Of a DNA stretch of 64,000 nucleotides, positions 45,523-54,414 are shown one piece after another (positions within the stretch are counted from its first letter, which is position 1; the number at the start of each line of letters is the position of its first letter). Origin of the DNA: Actinomycetospora endophytica (lineage in GTDB: Bacteria > Actinomycetota > Actinomycetes > Mycobacteriales > Pseudonocardiaceae); assembly GCF_021026375.1 (NCBI RefSeq), contig NZ_JAJNDB010000006.1, positions 1 through 64,000 on the forward strand, in the 5' to 3' direction. A program made the position numbers and the translations under genes. Below the pieces are notes generated by a model. The model saw nothing but the letters and a program-made list of their open reading frames with translations, was not told where the DNA came from and did not search any database.

Positions 45523-47937
45523 TCAGCCGCTGACCGGGAAGGTGGTCGCGGAGCTGACTCGATGGTCCAGCTCCGCTCCGCTGCGTGTCCCGGCACCGAG
45601 CCGATCCGTCGACGCCGGGACGAACCGGTCGCCGTCGAGCACCGACATCCGGGCGGTCGCGATGTCGAAGAACAGCCCGACGAGCCGGACCCGGCCCTCC
45701 TCGACCGCGGTCGCCACCCCGGGATGACGGGCCAGCCGGTCGAGCTGGACGGCGACGTTCACCATCGCCAGCCGGTCGACCTCGCTCGCCACCGCCGCCC
45801 CGGCGTGCTCGCCGACCGGATGACCGCTCCGGAACCGCGACAGGCTCTCGGAGGCTCCCTCGAGCCAGCGCCCGAGAGCCCCGTCGAACCCGCCGTCGGA
45901 CCGCAGCACGGCCTGCATCGCCCCGCACCCGGAGTGGCCGCAGACGACGAGCGTCGGCACGTGCAGCGCGTCGAGGGCGTACTCGACCGTCGCGCCGACC
46001 GAGTCGTCGCCCCGGCCCCCCAGCGGGGCGAGGTTGCCGACGTTGCGGACGGTGAAGAGATCCCCGGGTCCCGACGAGGTCAGGACGTTCGGCACCACCC
46101 GCGAGTCGCTGCAGGTCAGGAACCAGGCGTGCGGGGCCTGGCCGTCGGCGAGGTCGGAGAGGTACGGCGCGACGAGGCCCGCGGCGCGGCGGTGGTACTC
46201 CCGCAGCCCGGTGAGGATCGGGTCGGCACCCGAGGCGCCGCCGCACCCGTCGTCGCACGGCTCGCTGCTCCGGTGACCGTGCCCCCAGCCCTCGCCGTAG
46301 GTCGCGTCGTGCCCGGCCTGCCAGACCGACCACGGCGCGAGGAAGCGCGGCACCGGCCCGGGCCGGCGGTCGCCGGGGCCGCCCGCCGTCGCCTCCCGGC
46401 GGGCGACGAGGCCCATCGTCCCGACCTCGTCGACCCGCACCGAGCCACCGGAGAGCCGGTGGCGGTCCTCCCACTCGGAGAGGTGGTCGAACGCCGCGTG
46501 GTCGAGGTAGTCGGTGACGAGGTCGACGACGACGTCGGCACCCTCGGGGATCCGGGCGAGGCGGCGCGAGAGGCGCGGCACCGACAGGAAGCACAGCGCA
46601 CCCTCGACGACGACGTGCCACGTGCCCTGGCCGCTGCTCGGCTCCTGGACCTCGATCGACGCCCACACCACGCGCCGCAGCACCATCAGCAGCGCGAGGC
46701 CGAGCCCGATGAGCACACCGGTCAGCAGGTCGACGAACACCACGCCCAGGATCGTCACGACGTAGATCGGCAGCTCGCCGTGACGGTGCAGCTCGCGCAT
46801 GTGCGCGATGTTCACCAGCTTCGCGCCGATGTGGACGAGCAGCCCGGCGAGCACCGCCATCGGGATCTGCTGGACCAGGCCGAGCAGCGCCACCGAGAAG
46901 ACCACGATCCACACGCCGTGCAGCACCGCCGAGGTCCGGGAGCGCGCGCCGGCCGCGGCGTTGGTGGAGCTGCGGACGATGACGCCGGTGATCGGCAGGC
47001 CGCCGAGCAGTCCGGAGAGAGTGTTGCCTGCTCCCTGACCGACCAGCTCGCGGTCCAGGTTCGACGTCTGGCCCGGGCGCAGCTTGTCGACCGCGACGGC
47101 CGACAGCAGGCTCTCGATCGAGGCGATGATCGCCACGGTGAACACGCCGACGATCACGCCGCCGAGATCGGACGTCGGCAGCACCGGCAGCGCGATCGCG
47201 TCGAGCACCGACCCGCCGACCTCGACCCGCTCGACCGGCAGCATCAGCACCGACGCGACGACGGTCAGGAGCGTGACCGCGAGCAGCGGCGCCGGGATGC
47301 CCTGGATCCAGGCGGGGACGCTGCGCGGCAGCCGGGGCCAGGCGAGCAGGATCGCGATGACGGCGAGGCCCAGGGTCGCCGCGGGCCCGTGGACCGAGAT
47401 CAGCTGACCGGGCAGCGCGAGGACGTTGGCGATCGCGTCGTCCTGCTGCTCGCCGCCGAGGACGACGTGGAGCTGGCCGAGCACGATCGTCACGCCGATC
47501 CCGGCGAGCATCCCGTGCACGACGGCGGGTGAGATCGCCAGCGCCGCCCGTCCGGCCTTCGAGAAGCCGAAGACGAGCTGGAGCAGGCCCGCGGCGACGG
47601 TGATCGCGCAGGTCACGCCCCAGCCGAAGCGGTTGACGAGGTCGGCGACGATCACCGTGAGGCCGGCGGCCGGCCCGCTGACCTGCAGCGCCGACCCGCC
47701 GAGGGTGCCGGCGACGATGCCGCCGATCGCCGCCGCGATCAGCCCGGCGGTCAGCGGGGCGTCGGAGGCGACCGCGATGCCCAGCGACAGCGGCACGGCG
47801 ACGAGGAAGACGACCAGCGAGGCCGGCAGGTCGTAGCGCAGGTTGGCACGGAAGTCGGCGAGGGCGGCGCCGAGCGACGAGGAGGACGGGGGTGGGGACG
47901 ACGGCGCGGGGGGCGGCGTCGAGGCGGGAGCGCTCAT
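45523..47937 (-). CDS. SulP anion transporter fused to a beta-carbonic anhydrase
   Basis: An 804-aa fusion. Residues about 30-430 form a SulP/SLC26-type membrane domain with many hydrophobic helices (YDLPASLVVFLVAVPLSLG, GSALQVSGPAAGLTVIVADL); then a STAS-like region (about 440-545), a His/Gly linker, and a beta-carbonic anhydrase domain with zinc ligands in LTCSDSRVVP and CGHSGCGAM. This resembles the mycobacterial transmembrane carbonic anhydrase Rv3273. It probably imports bicarbonate and interconverts it with CO2 at the inner face. It sits between bioA and bioF. The C-terminal end contains the second copy of a 35-bp dispersed repeat. Confidence 0.92.
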   Translation of the reverse strand: MSAPASTPPPAPSSPPPSSSSLGAALADFRANLRYDLPASLVVFLVAVPLSLGIAVASDAPLTAGLIAAAIGGIVAGTLGGSALQVSGPAAGLTVIVADLVNRFGWGVTCAITVAAGLLQLVFGFSKAGRAALAISPAVVHGMLAGIGVTIVLGQLHVVLGGEQQDDAIANVLALPGQLISVHGPAATLGLAVIAILLAWPRLPRSVPAWIQGIPAPLLAVTLLTVVASVLMLPVERVEVGGSVLDAIALPVLPTSDLGGVIVGVFTVAIIASIESLLSAVAVDKLRPGQTSNLDRELVGQGAGNTLSGLLGGLPITGVIVRSSTNAAAGARSRTSAVLHGVWIVVFSVALLGLVQQIPMAVLAGLLVHIGAKLVNIAHMRELHRHGELPIYVVTILGVVFVDLLTGVLIGLGLALLMVLRRVVWASIEVQEPSSGQGTWHVVVEGALCFLSVPRLSRRLARIPEGADVVVDLVTDYLDHAAFDHLSEWEDRHRLSGGSVRVDEVGTMGLVARREATAGGPGDRRPGPVPRFLAPWSVWQAGHDATYGEGWGHGHRSSEPCDDGCGGASGADPILTGLREYHRRAAGLVAPYLSDLADGQAPHAWFLTCSDSRVVPNVLTSSGPGDLFTVRNVGNLAPLGGRGDDSVGATVEYALDALHVPTLVVCGHSGCGAMQAVLRSDGGFDGALGRWLEGASESLSRFRSGHPVGEHAGAAVASEVDRLAMVNVAVQLDRLARHPGVATAVEEGRVRLVGLFFDIATARMSVLDGDRFVPASTDRLGAGTRSGAELDHRVSSATTFPVSG
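45559..45593. repeat. 35-bp dispersed repeat, copy 2 (in SulP-CA 3' end)
   Basis: Matches the block in nadB at 32 of 35 positions but is read in a different frame (about TRSGAELDHRVS here). It lies after the last conserved carbonic anhydrase element, in the protein's variable tail. Confidence 0.6.
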
Positions 47938-48404
47938 GGGTGAGGGGAGTCCTCCGGACGGATCGTCTCGGCGCCGGCGGGCGTGCGACGTCGTCGTCGC
48001 GACCGGCGGCGCCCGGGGCGGTCCGAGCGGCCTGCGGCGTCGTGGGCGGCAGTGGGCTCGGGTCGGGGTCGAGCTGAAGGCGGGCGATCCGGACGAACCG
48101 GACGTTCCACGGGGAAGTCTGCACGACTCCGATCGCGCGCAACCCGGTTCACCGGTCGTTCACGTGACTGCCGGTACCGGGTTCGGCGTGATGACGTCCC
48201 CCGGACCCGACCGGAGGGACACCGGGCCCCGGAGGATGATCACGCTCGGGCGCGATCGGCCGTTCGGCCCCGTGATCGACGTCGCACGATTGCGTCGATC
48301 AGGTGAAAACGGAACAGATCGCCCCTATCGGTCTCGGTCGCCGGCGACCCGGGCCGACACACAGGCCAGTCACACACCCGCCACACGCTCCTCGGCCCGT
48401 GCTG
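47938..48404. other. intergenic region between bioA and the SulP-CA gene
   Basis: 467 bp without a supported gene. It contains an 8-bp perfect stem GATCGACG/CGTCGATC (48274-48300, 11-nt loop) about 100 nt beyond the bioA stop, a plausible terminator, and a longer-range pair GATCACG/CGTGATC (48239-48276). AGTCTG at 48117-48122 (CAGACT on the minus strand) may be a -10 for the SulP-CA transcript with a leader of ~170 nt; GGAGG precedes the SulP-CA start. No BioQ- or BirA-type operator was recognised. Confidence 0.4.
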
Positions 48405-49718
48405 TCAGCCCGTGGCGGCCGCGGCGACGACGGCCCGGGCGATCCGGTCCACGTCGTCGGGCGGGGTGACGAACGGCGGCATCGTGTAGACGAGGTCGCG
48501 GAACGGCCGCAGCCACACACCGTGGGACTCGGCGGCGGCCTGCGCGGCGGGGACGTCGACCTGGTGATCCAGCTGGACCACCCCGATGGCTCCCAGCACA
48601 CGCACGTCGCGAACCCCGGGGACCGTCCGCGCCGGCCCGAGACCCGTCGTCAACGCGTCACCGATGGCGGCCACCTCACCGCGCCAGTCCCGGCGCAGCA
48701 GCTCGTCGATGCTCGCGAGGGCGACCCGGGAGGCGAGCGGGTTCCCCATGAACGTCGGCCCGTGCATGAGTCCGCCGCCGCCGCGCTCGTCGCTCACCGC
48801 GTCCGCGACGGCGGACGTGCACAGCGCCGCGGCGAGCGTCAGGTAGCCGCCGGTCAGGGCCTTCCCGACGCACAGCACGTCCGGCGCGACCCCGGCGTGG
48901 TCGGCGGCGAACAGCTCGCCGGTGCGCCCGAAGCCGGTGGCGATCTCGTCGAACACGAGCACCAGGTCGTGCCGGTCGGCGATCTCCCGCAGCGTGGCCA
49001 GGTGCCGCGGGTTCTGGAAGCGCATCCCGCCCGCCCCCTGGACGACCGGTTCGACGATGATCCCGGCCAGTTCGTCGGCGTGTTCCGCCGCCAGCCCGGC
49101 CAGGTGCTCGTCGTAGGCGGCGTCGTACTCGGCGGGCGGGGCGTCGGCCGGCGGGACGTCGGCGAAGACCTGCTCGGGGAGGAAGCCCTTCCAGAGCGAG
49201 TGCATCCCGCCGTCGGGGTCGCACACGCTCATCGCCGCGAACGTGTCGCCGTGGTAGCCGCCGCGCCAGGTCATCATCCGGGTGCGTCCGGCCCGGCCGC
49301 GCGCCCGCTGGTACTGCAGGCACATCTTCACCGCGACCTCGACCGACACCGAGCCGGAGTCGGCGAGGAACACGTGGCGCAGCGGCTCGGGCGTGATCTC
49401 GACGAGCCGGGTCGCGAGCTGCACGGCCGGATCGTGGGTGAGGCCACCGAACATGACGTGGCTGTACTCGTCGGCGGCCGTCCGCAGCGCCCCGTCGAGG
49501 GCGGGGTGGCGGTAGCCGTGCACCGCGGCCCACCAGGAGCTCATGCCGTCGACCAGCTCACGCCCGTCGTCGAGGGTGAGCCGCACGCCCTCGGCCGAGG
49601 CCACCACCAGCGGGTCGGTCCGCCCCGGCATCGGGCCGTAGGGATGCCAGACGTGCTCACGGTCGCGGGCCCGGAGGTCGTCGGGTGCGGGTCGCGGCAG
49701 GCCCGGAGTGGTGGACAC
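48405..49718 (-). CDS. bioA: adenosylmethionine-8-amino-7-oxononanoate aminotransferase
   Basis: PLP-dependent class III aminotransferase using SAM as amino donor to make 7,8-diaminopelargonate. The 437-aa product has [64 protein letters not shown] and the PLP-lysine segment [12 protein letters not shown]. The GTG is 7 nt after GACGAT, a leaderless arrangement, and only 17 bp from the divergent PaaX-type start codon. Confidence 0.96.
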   Translation of the reverse strand: MSTTPGLPRPAPDDLRARDREHVWHPYGPMPGRTDPLVVASAEGVRLTLDDGRELVDGMSSWWAAVHGYRHPALDGALRTAADEYSHVMFGGLTHDPAVQLATRLVEITPEPLRHVFLADSGSVSVEVAVKMCLQYQRARGRAGRTRMMTWRGGYHGDTFAAMSVCDPDGGMHSLWKGFLPEQVFADVPPADAPPAEYDAAYDEHLAGLAAEHADELAGIIVEPVVQGAGGMRFQNPRHLATLREIADRHDLVLVFDEIATGFGRTGELFAADHAGVAPDVLCVGKALTGGYLTLAAALCTSAVADAVSDERGGGGLMHGPTFMGNPLASRVALASIDELLRRDWRGEVAAIGDALTTGLGPARTVPGVRDVRVLGAIGVVQLDHQVDVPAAQAAAESHGVWLRPFRDLVYTMPPFVTPPDDVDRIARAVVAAAATG

Positions 49719-49735
49719 GCCTACGATCGTCGGTC
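49719..49735. promoter_or_regulatory. 17-bp divergent promoter core, bioA / PaaX-type regulator
   Basis: The two start codons are 17 bp apart. TACGAT (49722-49727) precedes the regulator ATG by 8 nt and, on the other strand, GACGAT (49726-49731) precedes the bioA GTG by 7 nt. The two hexamers share the palindrome ACGATCGT. Both transcripts would be leaderless and mutually exclusive at the core. Inferred from spacing. Confidence 0.5.
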
Positions 49736-50629
49736 ATGGCCGCGCGGGGGGTGACGCACGGGTCGGGCTCCACGGCACCGGCGACGTCGTCGGGTTCGGC
49801 CGAGGACGCCTTCTCCCGCCGCCGCGAGGTGGCCGCGACGAGCGCCCGTTCGCTGTTGCTCACCGTCCTCGGGGAGTTCGTCCTCCCCCGGGGCGAGCCC
49901 GTCTGGACCCAGGCCGTCCTGGACGCCCTCGGCTCCGTCGGGGTCGAGGAGAAGTCCGCCCGCCAGGCGCTCGCGCGGACCGCCGCGGACGACGTCGTCG
50001 TCTCCGAACGGGCCGGACGACGGGTCCGCTGGTCGCTGACGCCGTCCGGGGAGCGGCTGCTCTCCGAAGGCGCGGAACGGATCTACGCCCACGGGGCGCC
50101 CCGGCCGGCCTGGGACGGGCGGTGGCTCGTGCTCGTCGTGAGCGTCCCGGAGGCACAGCGCGCGCTGCGCCACCAGCTGCGCACGCAGCTCGCGTGGGCG
50201 GGGCTGGGCTCTCCGGCGCCCGGCGTCTGGGTGTGCCCGGACGCCGAGCGGGTCGCCGAGGCCCACCGCGCGCTGACCGACGTGGGGCTCGACGAGGGCG
50301 CGCTGGTCGTCGTGGGCGGCACCCACGGCGGGCTCTCCGACGCCGAGCTCGTGGCCCAGGCCTGGGACCTGCGCGAGCTCGAGGCCCGCTACGCCGAGTT
50401 CGTCGACCGGTTCGCCGACCTCGAACCCGACCCCGCCGACCCGATCGCGATCCTCGCCGCACAGGTCCGGCTGGTGGACGCGTGGCGGCGCTTCCCGTTC
50501 CTCGACCCGCAGCTGCCGGCCGAGCTGCTCCCCGCCGGCTGGGTCGGCGCGCGGGCCGCCGAGGTGTTCCACCGCCGCCACGAGGCGTGGGCGGCGGGGG
50601 CACGGGAGGCGTTCGTGGCGCTGGGCTGA
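49736..50629 (+). CDS. PaaX-family transcriptional regulator
   Basis: Product of 297 aa with PaaX architecture: an N-terminal winged helix (SLLLTVLGEFVLPRGEPVWT ... VEEKSARQALARTAADDVV, in parts, residues about 37-90), a central domain containing WDGRWLVLVVSVPEAQRALRHQ and a C-terminal domain (DPQLPAELLPAGW). PaaX regulators typically repress aromatic or phenylacetyl-CoA catabolism; here no paa genes are seen, and the following genes include LLM oxidoreductases. Target unknown; bioA shares the promoter core. Confidence 0.9.
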   Translation: MAARGVTHGSGSTAPATSSGSAEDAFSRRREVAATSARSLLLTVLGEFVLPRGEPVWTQAVLDALGSVGVEEKSARQALARTAADDVVVSERAGRRVRWSLTPSGERLLSEGAERIYAHGAPRPAWDGRWLVLVVSVPEAQRALRHQLRTQLAWAGLGSPAPGVWVCPDAERVAEAHRALTDVGLDEGALVVVGGTHGGLSDAELVAQAWDLRELEARYAEFVDRFADLEPDPADPIAILAAQVRLVDAWRRFPFLDPQLPAELLPAGWVGARAAEVFHRRHEAWAAGAREAFVALG

Positions 50630-50721
50630 ACTCTGCTCGTGTCCGAGCGCTTGCGTTCGAGCGCGCTCGAAGCAGCACGATGGCCGCCAGCACCATCGTC
50701 ACAGCGCGAGGAGATCGCCTC

Positions 50722-51600
50722 ATGGAGCTCGGCTTTCACATCCCGATCTTCGACATCGACGGCGGGCCGACGGCCATCGCCGCCGAGCTCGGTCGGGTCG
50801 GGAGCGCCGCGGAGTCGTCCGGCGCGAGCTGGCTCTCGTTCATGGACCACTTCTTCCAGATCCAGCCGACCGGCCTGCCCGCCGAGGCCCACATGCTCGA
50901 GGGCTACACCACCCTCGGCTACCTGGCCGCCCACACCTCGACGATCGACCTCGGCCTGCTCGTCACCGGCGTGACGTACCGGCATCCCGGCCTGCTCGCG
51001 AAGACCGTGACCACGCTCGACGTGCTCTCCGGCGGCCGCGCGGTGCTCGGGATCGGGGCGGCGTGGTTCGAGCGGGAGCACCTCGGTCTCGGTGTCCCGT
51101 TCCCGCCGCTGGCCGAGCGGTTCGAGCGTCTCGAGGAGGCGCTGCAGATCTGCGGCCAGATGTGGGACCCGAAGGACAACGGTCCCTACGAGGGCAAGCA
51201 CTACCAGCTGGCGGAGACGCTGTGCTCGCCGCAGCCGCTGCACCGGCCGCGGGTGCTGATCGGCGGGGGCGGCGAGCGCAAGACGCTGCGCCTGGTCGCG
51301 CAGTACGGGGACGCCTGCAACCTCTTCGCGTCCTCCCCCGCCGACATCGAGCACAAGCTCGACGTGCTGCGCCGCCACTGCGACGACGTCGGGCGGAACG
51401 TCGACGACATCCGCATCACGATCATGGCGAACAACCCGCGGCCCGGCCCGGACACGCTCGACGAGTTCGTCCGCGCGATGGCCGACTACGCCGCGCTCGG
51501 GGTCGACGCCGTGATGGTCACCCCGACGACGGGCTCGCCCGCGGCGTGGATCGACGGGATGGCGCCGGCGGTGCCGAAGCTAGGTGCCTTCGGCTCGTGA
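50722..51600 (+). CDS. LLM-class F420-dependent oxidoreductase (A)
   Basis: Luciferase-like TIM-barrel oxidoreductase of 292 aa, probably F420-dependent as in other actinomycetes. Seen: MELGFHIPIFDIDGG, WLSFMDHFFQ, LGLLVTGVTYRHPGLLAKTVTTLDVLSGGRAVLGIGAAWF in sections, and LIGGGGERKTLRLVAQYGDACN, the usual family blocks. GAGGAG 8 nt before the ATG. The TGA stop is part of the second palindromic element. Substrate unknown. Confidence 0.9.
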   Translation: MELGFHIPIFDIDGGPTAIAAELGRVGSAAESSGASWLSFMDHFFQIQPTGLPAEAHMLEGYTTLGYLAAHTSTIDLGLLVTGVTYRHPGLLAKTVTTLDVLSGGRAVLGIGAAWFEREHLGLGVPFPPLAERFERLEEALQICGQMWDPKDNGPYEGKHYQLAETLCSPQPLHRPRVLIGGGGERKTLRLVAQYGDACNLFASSPADIEHKLDVLRRHCDDVGRNVDDIRITIMANNPRPGPDTLDEFVRAMADYAALGVDAVMVTPTTGSPAAWIDGMAPAVPKLGAFGS

Positions 51601-51636
51601 GCACTCATTGACGCTGGGACGTCAATGAGTGCTCAC
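51597..51636. repeat. palindromic intergenic element, copy 2 (17-bp perfect arms)
   Basis: Arms GTGAGCACTCATTGACG and its complement enclose CTGGGA. Outside the perfect arms, both flanks carry related GGTGCCTTCGGCTC and GGTGGCCTCCGGCCC half-sites, as in copy 1. The LLM stop codon TGA lies in the left arm. Convergent VOC gene ends 16 bp beyond. Confidence 0.8.
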
Positions 51637-51651
51637 AGGGCCGGAGGCCAC

Positions 51652-52065
51652 CTACGCGGTCGGGAGCCAGATCTCCCAGGCGATGCCGTCCGGGTCGGCG
51701 AACGACACGAACTCGGCATAGCCCGCGTCGCGGACCGGCGAGTGCTCGACCCCCTGCGCGTCGAGGTGGGCGATCCAGGAGTCCAGCGCCCCGCGATCGG
51801 CCACGGTGACCGCGAGGTGGTCGAGGCCGGTGCGCTGCGGGTCGAACCGGTCGTTCGAGCGCTCGTACGGCTCGTGGATCCCCAGGACGAGCCCGGAGTC
51901 CGGGTGGCGGACGAGCTGCCGCGGGTGCCGCGCCTCCGGCGGCCCCTCGCGGCGCTCGCTCGCCTGCTCGAACCCCAGCACGCGCTCGTAGAACGCCACG
52001 CTGACCGCCATGTCGCGCACGACCAGCGCGACATGGGCGGCCCGCGTGAAGGTGGGTGCGGGCAC
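51652..52065 (-). CDS. VOC (glyoxalase/dioxygenase superfamily) protein
   Basis: Product of 137 aa with paired beta-alpha-beta-beta-beta modules: AAHVALVVRDMAVSVAFYER and LDHLAVTVADRGALDSWIAH, ending in SFADPDGIAWEIWLP. Metal ligands are likely His in HVALVV, Glu or His in the centre and Glu in WEIWL. Substrate unknown (lactoylglutathione lyase-like, mycothiol conjugate or bleomycin-type binding). The GTG is chosen because its G is shared with the upstream TAG stop (TAGTG), implying coupling to the dehydrogenase. Confidence 0.85.
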   Translation of the reverse strand: MPAPTFTRAAHVALVVRDMAVSVAFYERVLGFEQASERREGPPEARHPRQLVRHPDSGLVLGIHEPYERSNDRFDPQRTGLDHLAVTVADRGALDSWIAHLDAQGVEHSPVRDAGYAEFVSFADPDGIAWEIWLPTA

Positions 52066-53441
52066 TACTGGATCCACACGGTCTTCGCGTTGGTGAACGT
52101 CTGCGTCCCGAAGCTCGCGAGCTCCCGGCCGTAGCCGGAGTTCTTCGCGCCGCCGAACGGGACCTCCGGCGTCGAGGCGGTGATCTTGTTGATGTTCATC
52201 ATCCCGGTCTCGACCTCGTTCACCAGTCGCTCCGCCTCGCCCGCGTCCTGGGTCCAGGCGCTGCCCCCGAGCCCGAAGCTCGAGTCGTTGGCGATCGCGA
52301 TGGCCTCGTCGATGTCCTTCGCGCGGAAGAACAGCGCGACCGGGCCGAAGAGCTCCTCGTAGTAGGCGGGCGCGCTCTTCGGGATGTCCGCGAGCACCGA
52401 CGGCGGGTAGAAGTTGCCGGCGCCGCCGAGCGGCTTGCCGCCGGTGAGCAGCTTCGCCCCGGCGGCCACCGAGTCCTGGACCTGCTTGTCCAGCTCCTCG
52501 AGACCCTGCGGGCCGGACATCGGTCCGAGGTCGGTGTCCGCGGCCATCGGGTCGCCGACCGTGAGCGCCTCCATCTTCTCGACCAGCAGGCGCTGGAACT
52601 CGTCGGCGACCTGCTCGTGGACGATGATCCGCTTCGCGTTGATGCAGGACTGGCCGTTGTTCAGCGTGCGCGAGGCGACCGCGGCGTCGGCAGTGGCGTT
52701 CAGGTCGGCGGAGGGCATGACGATGAACGCGTCGCTGCCGCCGAGCTCGAGGACGCTGGTCTTGACGTTCTTGCCGGCCCGCGCCCCGACCTCACGGCCG
52801 GCGGGCTCGCTGCCGGTGAGGGTCACGGCGCGGATGCGGTCGTCGTCGACCATGGCCTCGATCATCGACGAGCCGATCAGCAGCGTCTGGAACACGTCGG
52901 CCGGGAAGCCGGCCCGCACCAGCACGTCCTCGATGGCCAGCGCGACCTGCGGCACGTTCGAGGCGTGCTTGAGCAGCCCGACGTTGCCCGCCATGAGCGC
53001 CGGGCACAGGAAGCGGAAGACCTGCCAGTACGGGAAGTTCCACGGCATGATCGCCAGGACCGGGCCCAGCGGCTGGTAGCGGGTGAAGACCCGGGCGTTC
53101 GACGGTGCGTCCGCGGGGTCCCACGGGTGGTCGGCGAGGTGGGACTCGGCGTGGTCGGCGTACCAGCGACACCCGAGGGCACACTTGCCGACCTCGGCCT
53201 TGGCGGCCGCGAACGTCTTGCCCATCTCGAGCGTCGCGAGCTCGGCGAGGCGGTCGGTCTCGGCGTCGAGGATGTCGGCGGCGGCGCGCATCCACCCGGC
53301 GCGCTGGGCGAACGTCGTGTCGCGGTAGGTCTGGAAGGCGTCCCAGGACCGCTGGATCCGGTCCTCGAGCTGCTGCTGGGTGAGGGAGTCGAACTCCCGG
53401 ACGGTCTCCCCGGTGGCGGGGTTCGTCGTCGCGATGGCCAT
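52065..53441 (-). CDS. gabD: NAD(P)-dependent succinate-semialdehyde-type dehydrogenase
   Basis: Aldehyde dehydrogenase superfamily, 458 aa. Seen: PWNFPYWQ (catalytic Asn), TGSEPAGREVG (cofactor loop), LELGGSDAF (catalytic Glu), NNGQSCINAKR (nucleophile Cys) and EELFGPVALFF. Sequence features are those of actinobacterial GabD-like enzymes oxidising succinate semialdehyde or similar omega-aldehydes; specificity is inferred. GGAG precedes the ATG. A TTGACG -35-like hexamer and direct repeats AACCGTTC lie upstream. Confidence 0.9.
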   Translation of the reverse strand: MAIATTNPATGETVREFDSLTQQQLEDRIQRSWDAFQTYRDTTFAQRAGWMRAAADILDAETDRLAELATLEMGKTFAAAKAEVGKCALGCRWYADHAESHLADHPWDPADAPSNARVFTRYQPLGPVLAIMPWNFPYWQVFRFLCPALMAGNVGLLKHASNVPQVALAIEDVLVRAGFPADVFQTLLIGSSMIEAMVDDDRIRAVTLTGSEPAGREVGARAGKNVKTSVLELGGSDAFIVMPSADLNATADAAVASRTLNNGQSCINAKRIIVHEQVADEFQRLLVEKMEALTVGDPMAADTDLGPMSGPQGLEELDKQVQDSVAAGAKLLTGGKPLGGAGNFYPPSVLADIPKSAPAYYEELFGPVALFFRAKDIDEAIAIANDSSFGLGGSAWTQDAGEAERLVNEVETGMMNINKITASTPEVPFGGAKNSGYGRELASFGTQTFTNAKTVWIQ

Positions 53442-53516
53442 GACTCCGGTCTACCCCTTCGCACGGCGTCTGCACACGCCGAACCGTTCAAGCGTCAACC
53501 GTTCGGAACCGCCCGG

Positions 53517-54350
53517 TCACAGTCCGGGGAACACCCGCTGCGCGTTGCCGCCGAGCACCGCGTCGGTGAGCTCCTCGGAGAGGCCGAGATCGCGTATCGC
53601 GGCGACGTTGCGCGCCGGGCTCGCGGCCGGGGAGTCCGTCCCGAAGATCGACTTCGTGGCGACGCGGTCCAGCCCGGAGCTCGCGTAGTAGGTGGGCAGT
53701 CGCTTCGGTGGGAGCCCCGCGATGTCGAGCCAGACGTTGTCGCGGGTCAGGGCGAGGGACGCCGCGGCGTCGTAGCTCCACCCGCGGCCGCCGTGGGCGA
53801 GCACGACGGTGAGATCGGGGAAGTCACGCAGCACGTCGTCGACGAGCACCGGGTCGCCGTGGCGCGAGGTGGCGCCGGGGAAGAACGACGGCCCGGTGTG
53901 GACGATCACCGGGATGCCGCGTTCCACGCAGCGGGCGTAGGCCGGGTAGAGCTCGCGGTCGTTCGTGGCGATCCCCGCGTGCACCGGGTGAATCTTGAGG
54001 GCGACGGCGCCGTGGTCGAGCTGGCGGTCCAGTTCGCGGGCGACCGGGTGGTGCACGTGCGGGTTGACGTTGGCGACGATCCGGAAGCGCTCCGGGTCGT
54101 GCCCGACGATCGGCAGCATGTCCTCGATCGTCTGCCAACCGGTGGCCTTGGGGCTGTACTCACAGAAGAGCAGCACCCGGTCCGCGCCCTCGTCGGCGAA
54201 GTAGCGGCTGATCCGCTCGGGGACCGGCGCCCCGTCGTCGTCGTAGAGCGACGCCCAGCGCTCGGCGTTCCCGGCGGGCCCGATCCACGTCTCCCACGGC
54301 ACCTTCAGGCGCGCGAGGTGCGCGACGTGGACGTGGGCGTCGACGATCAT
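53517..54350 (-). CDS. amidohydrolase 2 (TIM-barrel metal-dependent hydrolase/decarboxylase)
   Basis: Product of 277 aa beginning MIVDAHVHVAHL (HxH metal ligands), with ALKIHPVHAG, IPVIVHTGPSFF, VVLAHGG and IFGTDSPAAS, the standard metal-site set of the ACMSD-like amidohydrolase family, which includes decarboxylases and lactonases. It precedes gabD in the same direction with a 75-bp gap. Substrate unknown. A palindromic element lies directly before its start. Confidence 0.85.
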   Translation of the reverse strand: MIVDAHVHVAHLARLKVPWETWIGPAGNAERWASLYDDDGAPVPERISRYFADEGADRVLLFCEYSPKATGWQTIEDMLPIVGHDPERFRIVANVNPHVHHPVARELDRQLDHGAVALKIHPVHAGIATNDRELYPAYARCVERGIPVIVHTGPSFFPGATSRHGDPVLVDDVLRDFPDLTVVLAHGGRGWSYDAAASLALTRDNVWLDIAGLPPKRLPTYYASSGLDRVATKSIFGTDSPAASPARNVAAIRDLGLSEELTDAVLGGNAQRVFPGL

Positions 54351-54368
54351 CAGCAGGTGGCCTCCGGC

Positions 54369-54414
54369 CTCGTGAGCACTAATTGTCGTTATAGCAACAC
54401 CTAGTGCTCACGAG
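54369..54414. repeat. palindromic intergenic element, copy 3 (13-bp perfect arms)
   Basis: CTCGTGAGCACTA and its complement surround a 20-nt imperfect centre. The flanks again contain GGTGGCCTCCGGC and GGTGCGCTGCGCGC half-sites. The TAG stop of the ERCC4 gene's shifted frame is supplied by this element. Unlike copies 1 and 2 it lies between co-directional genes (ERCC4 end, amidohydrolase start). Confidence 0.75.

Noticed and set aside
44218-47532. 1104-aa open frame opposite bioF and the SulP-CA gene
   Set aside because: Spans two real genes and their intergenic space on the other strand; His/Arg/Asp-rich noise.
47938-49735. BioQ or BirA operator near bioA
   Set aside because: No convincing TGAAC...GTTCA type inverted repeat was found near bioA, bioF, bioD or bioB.
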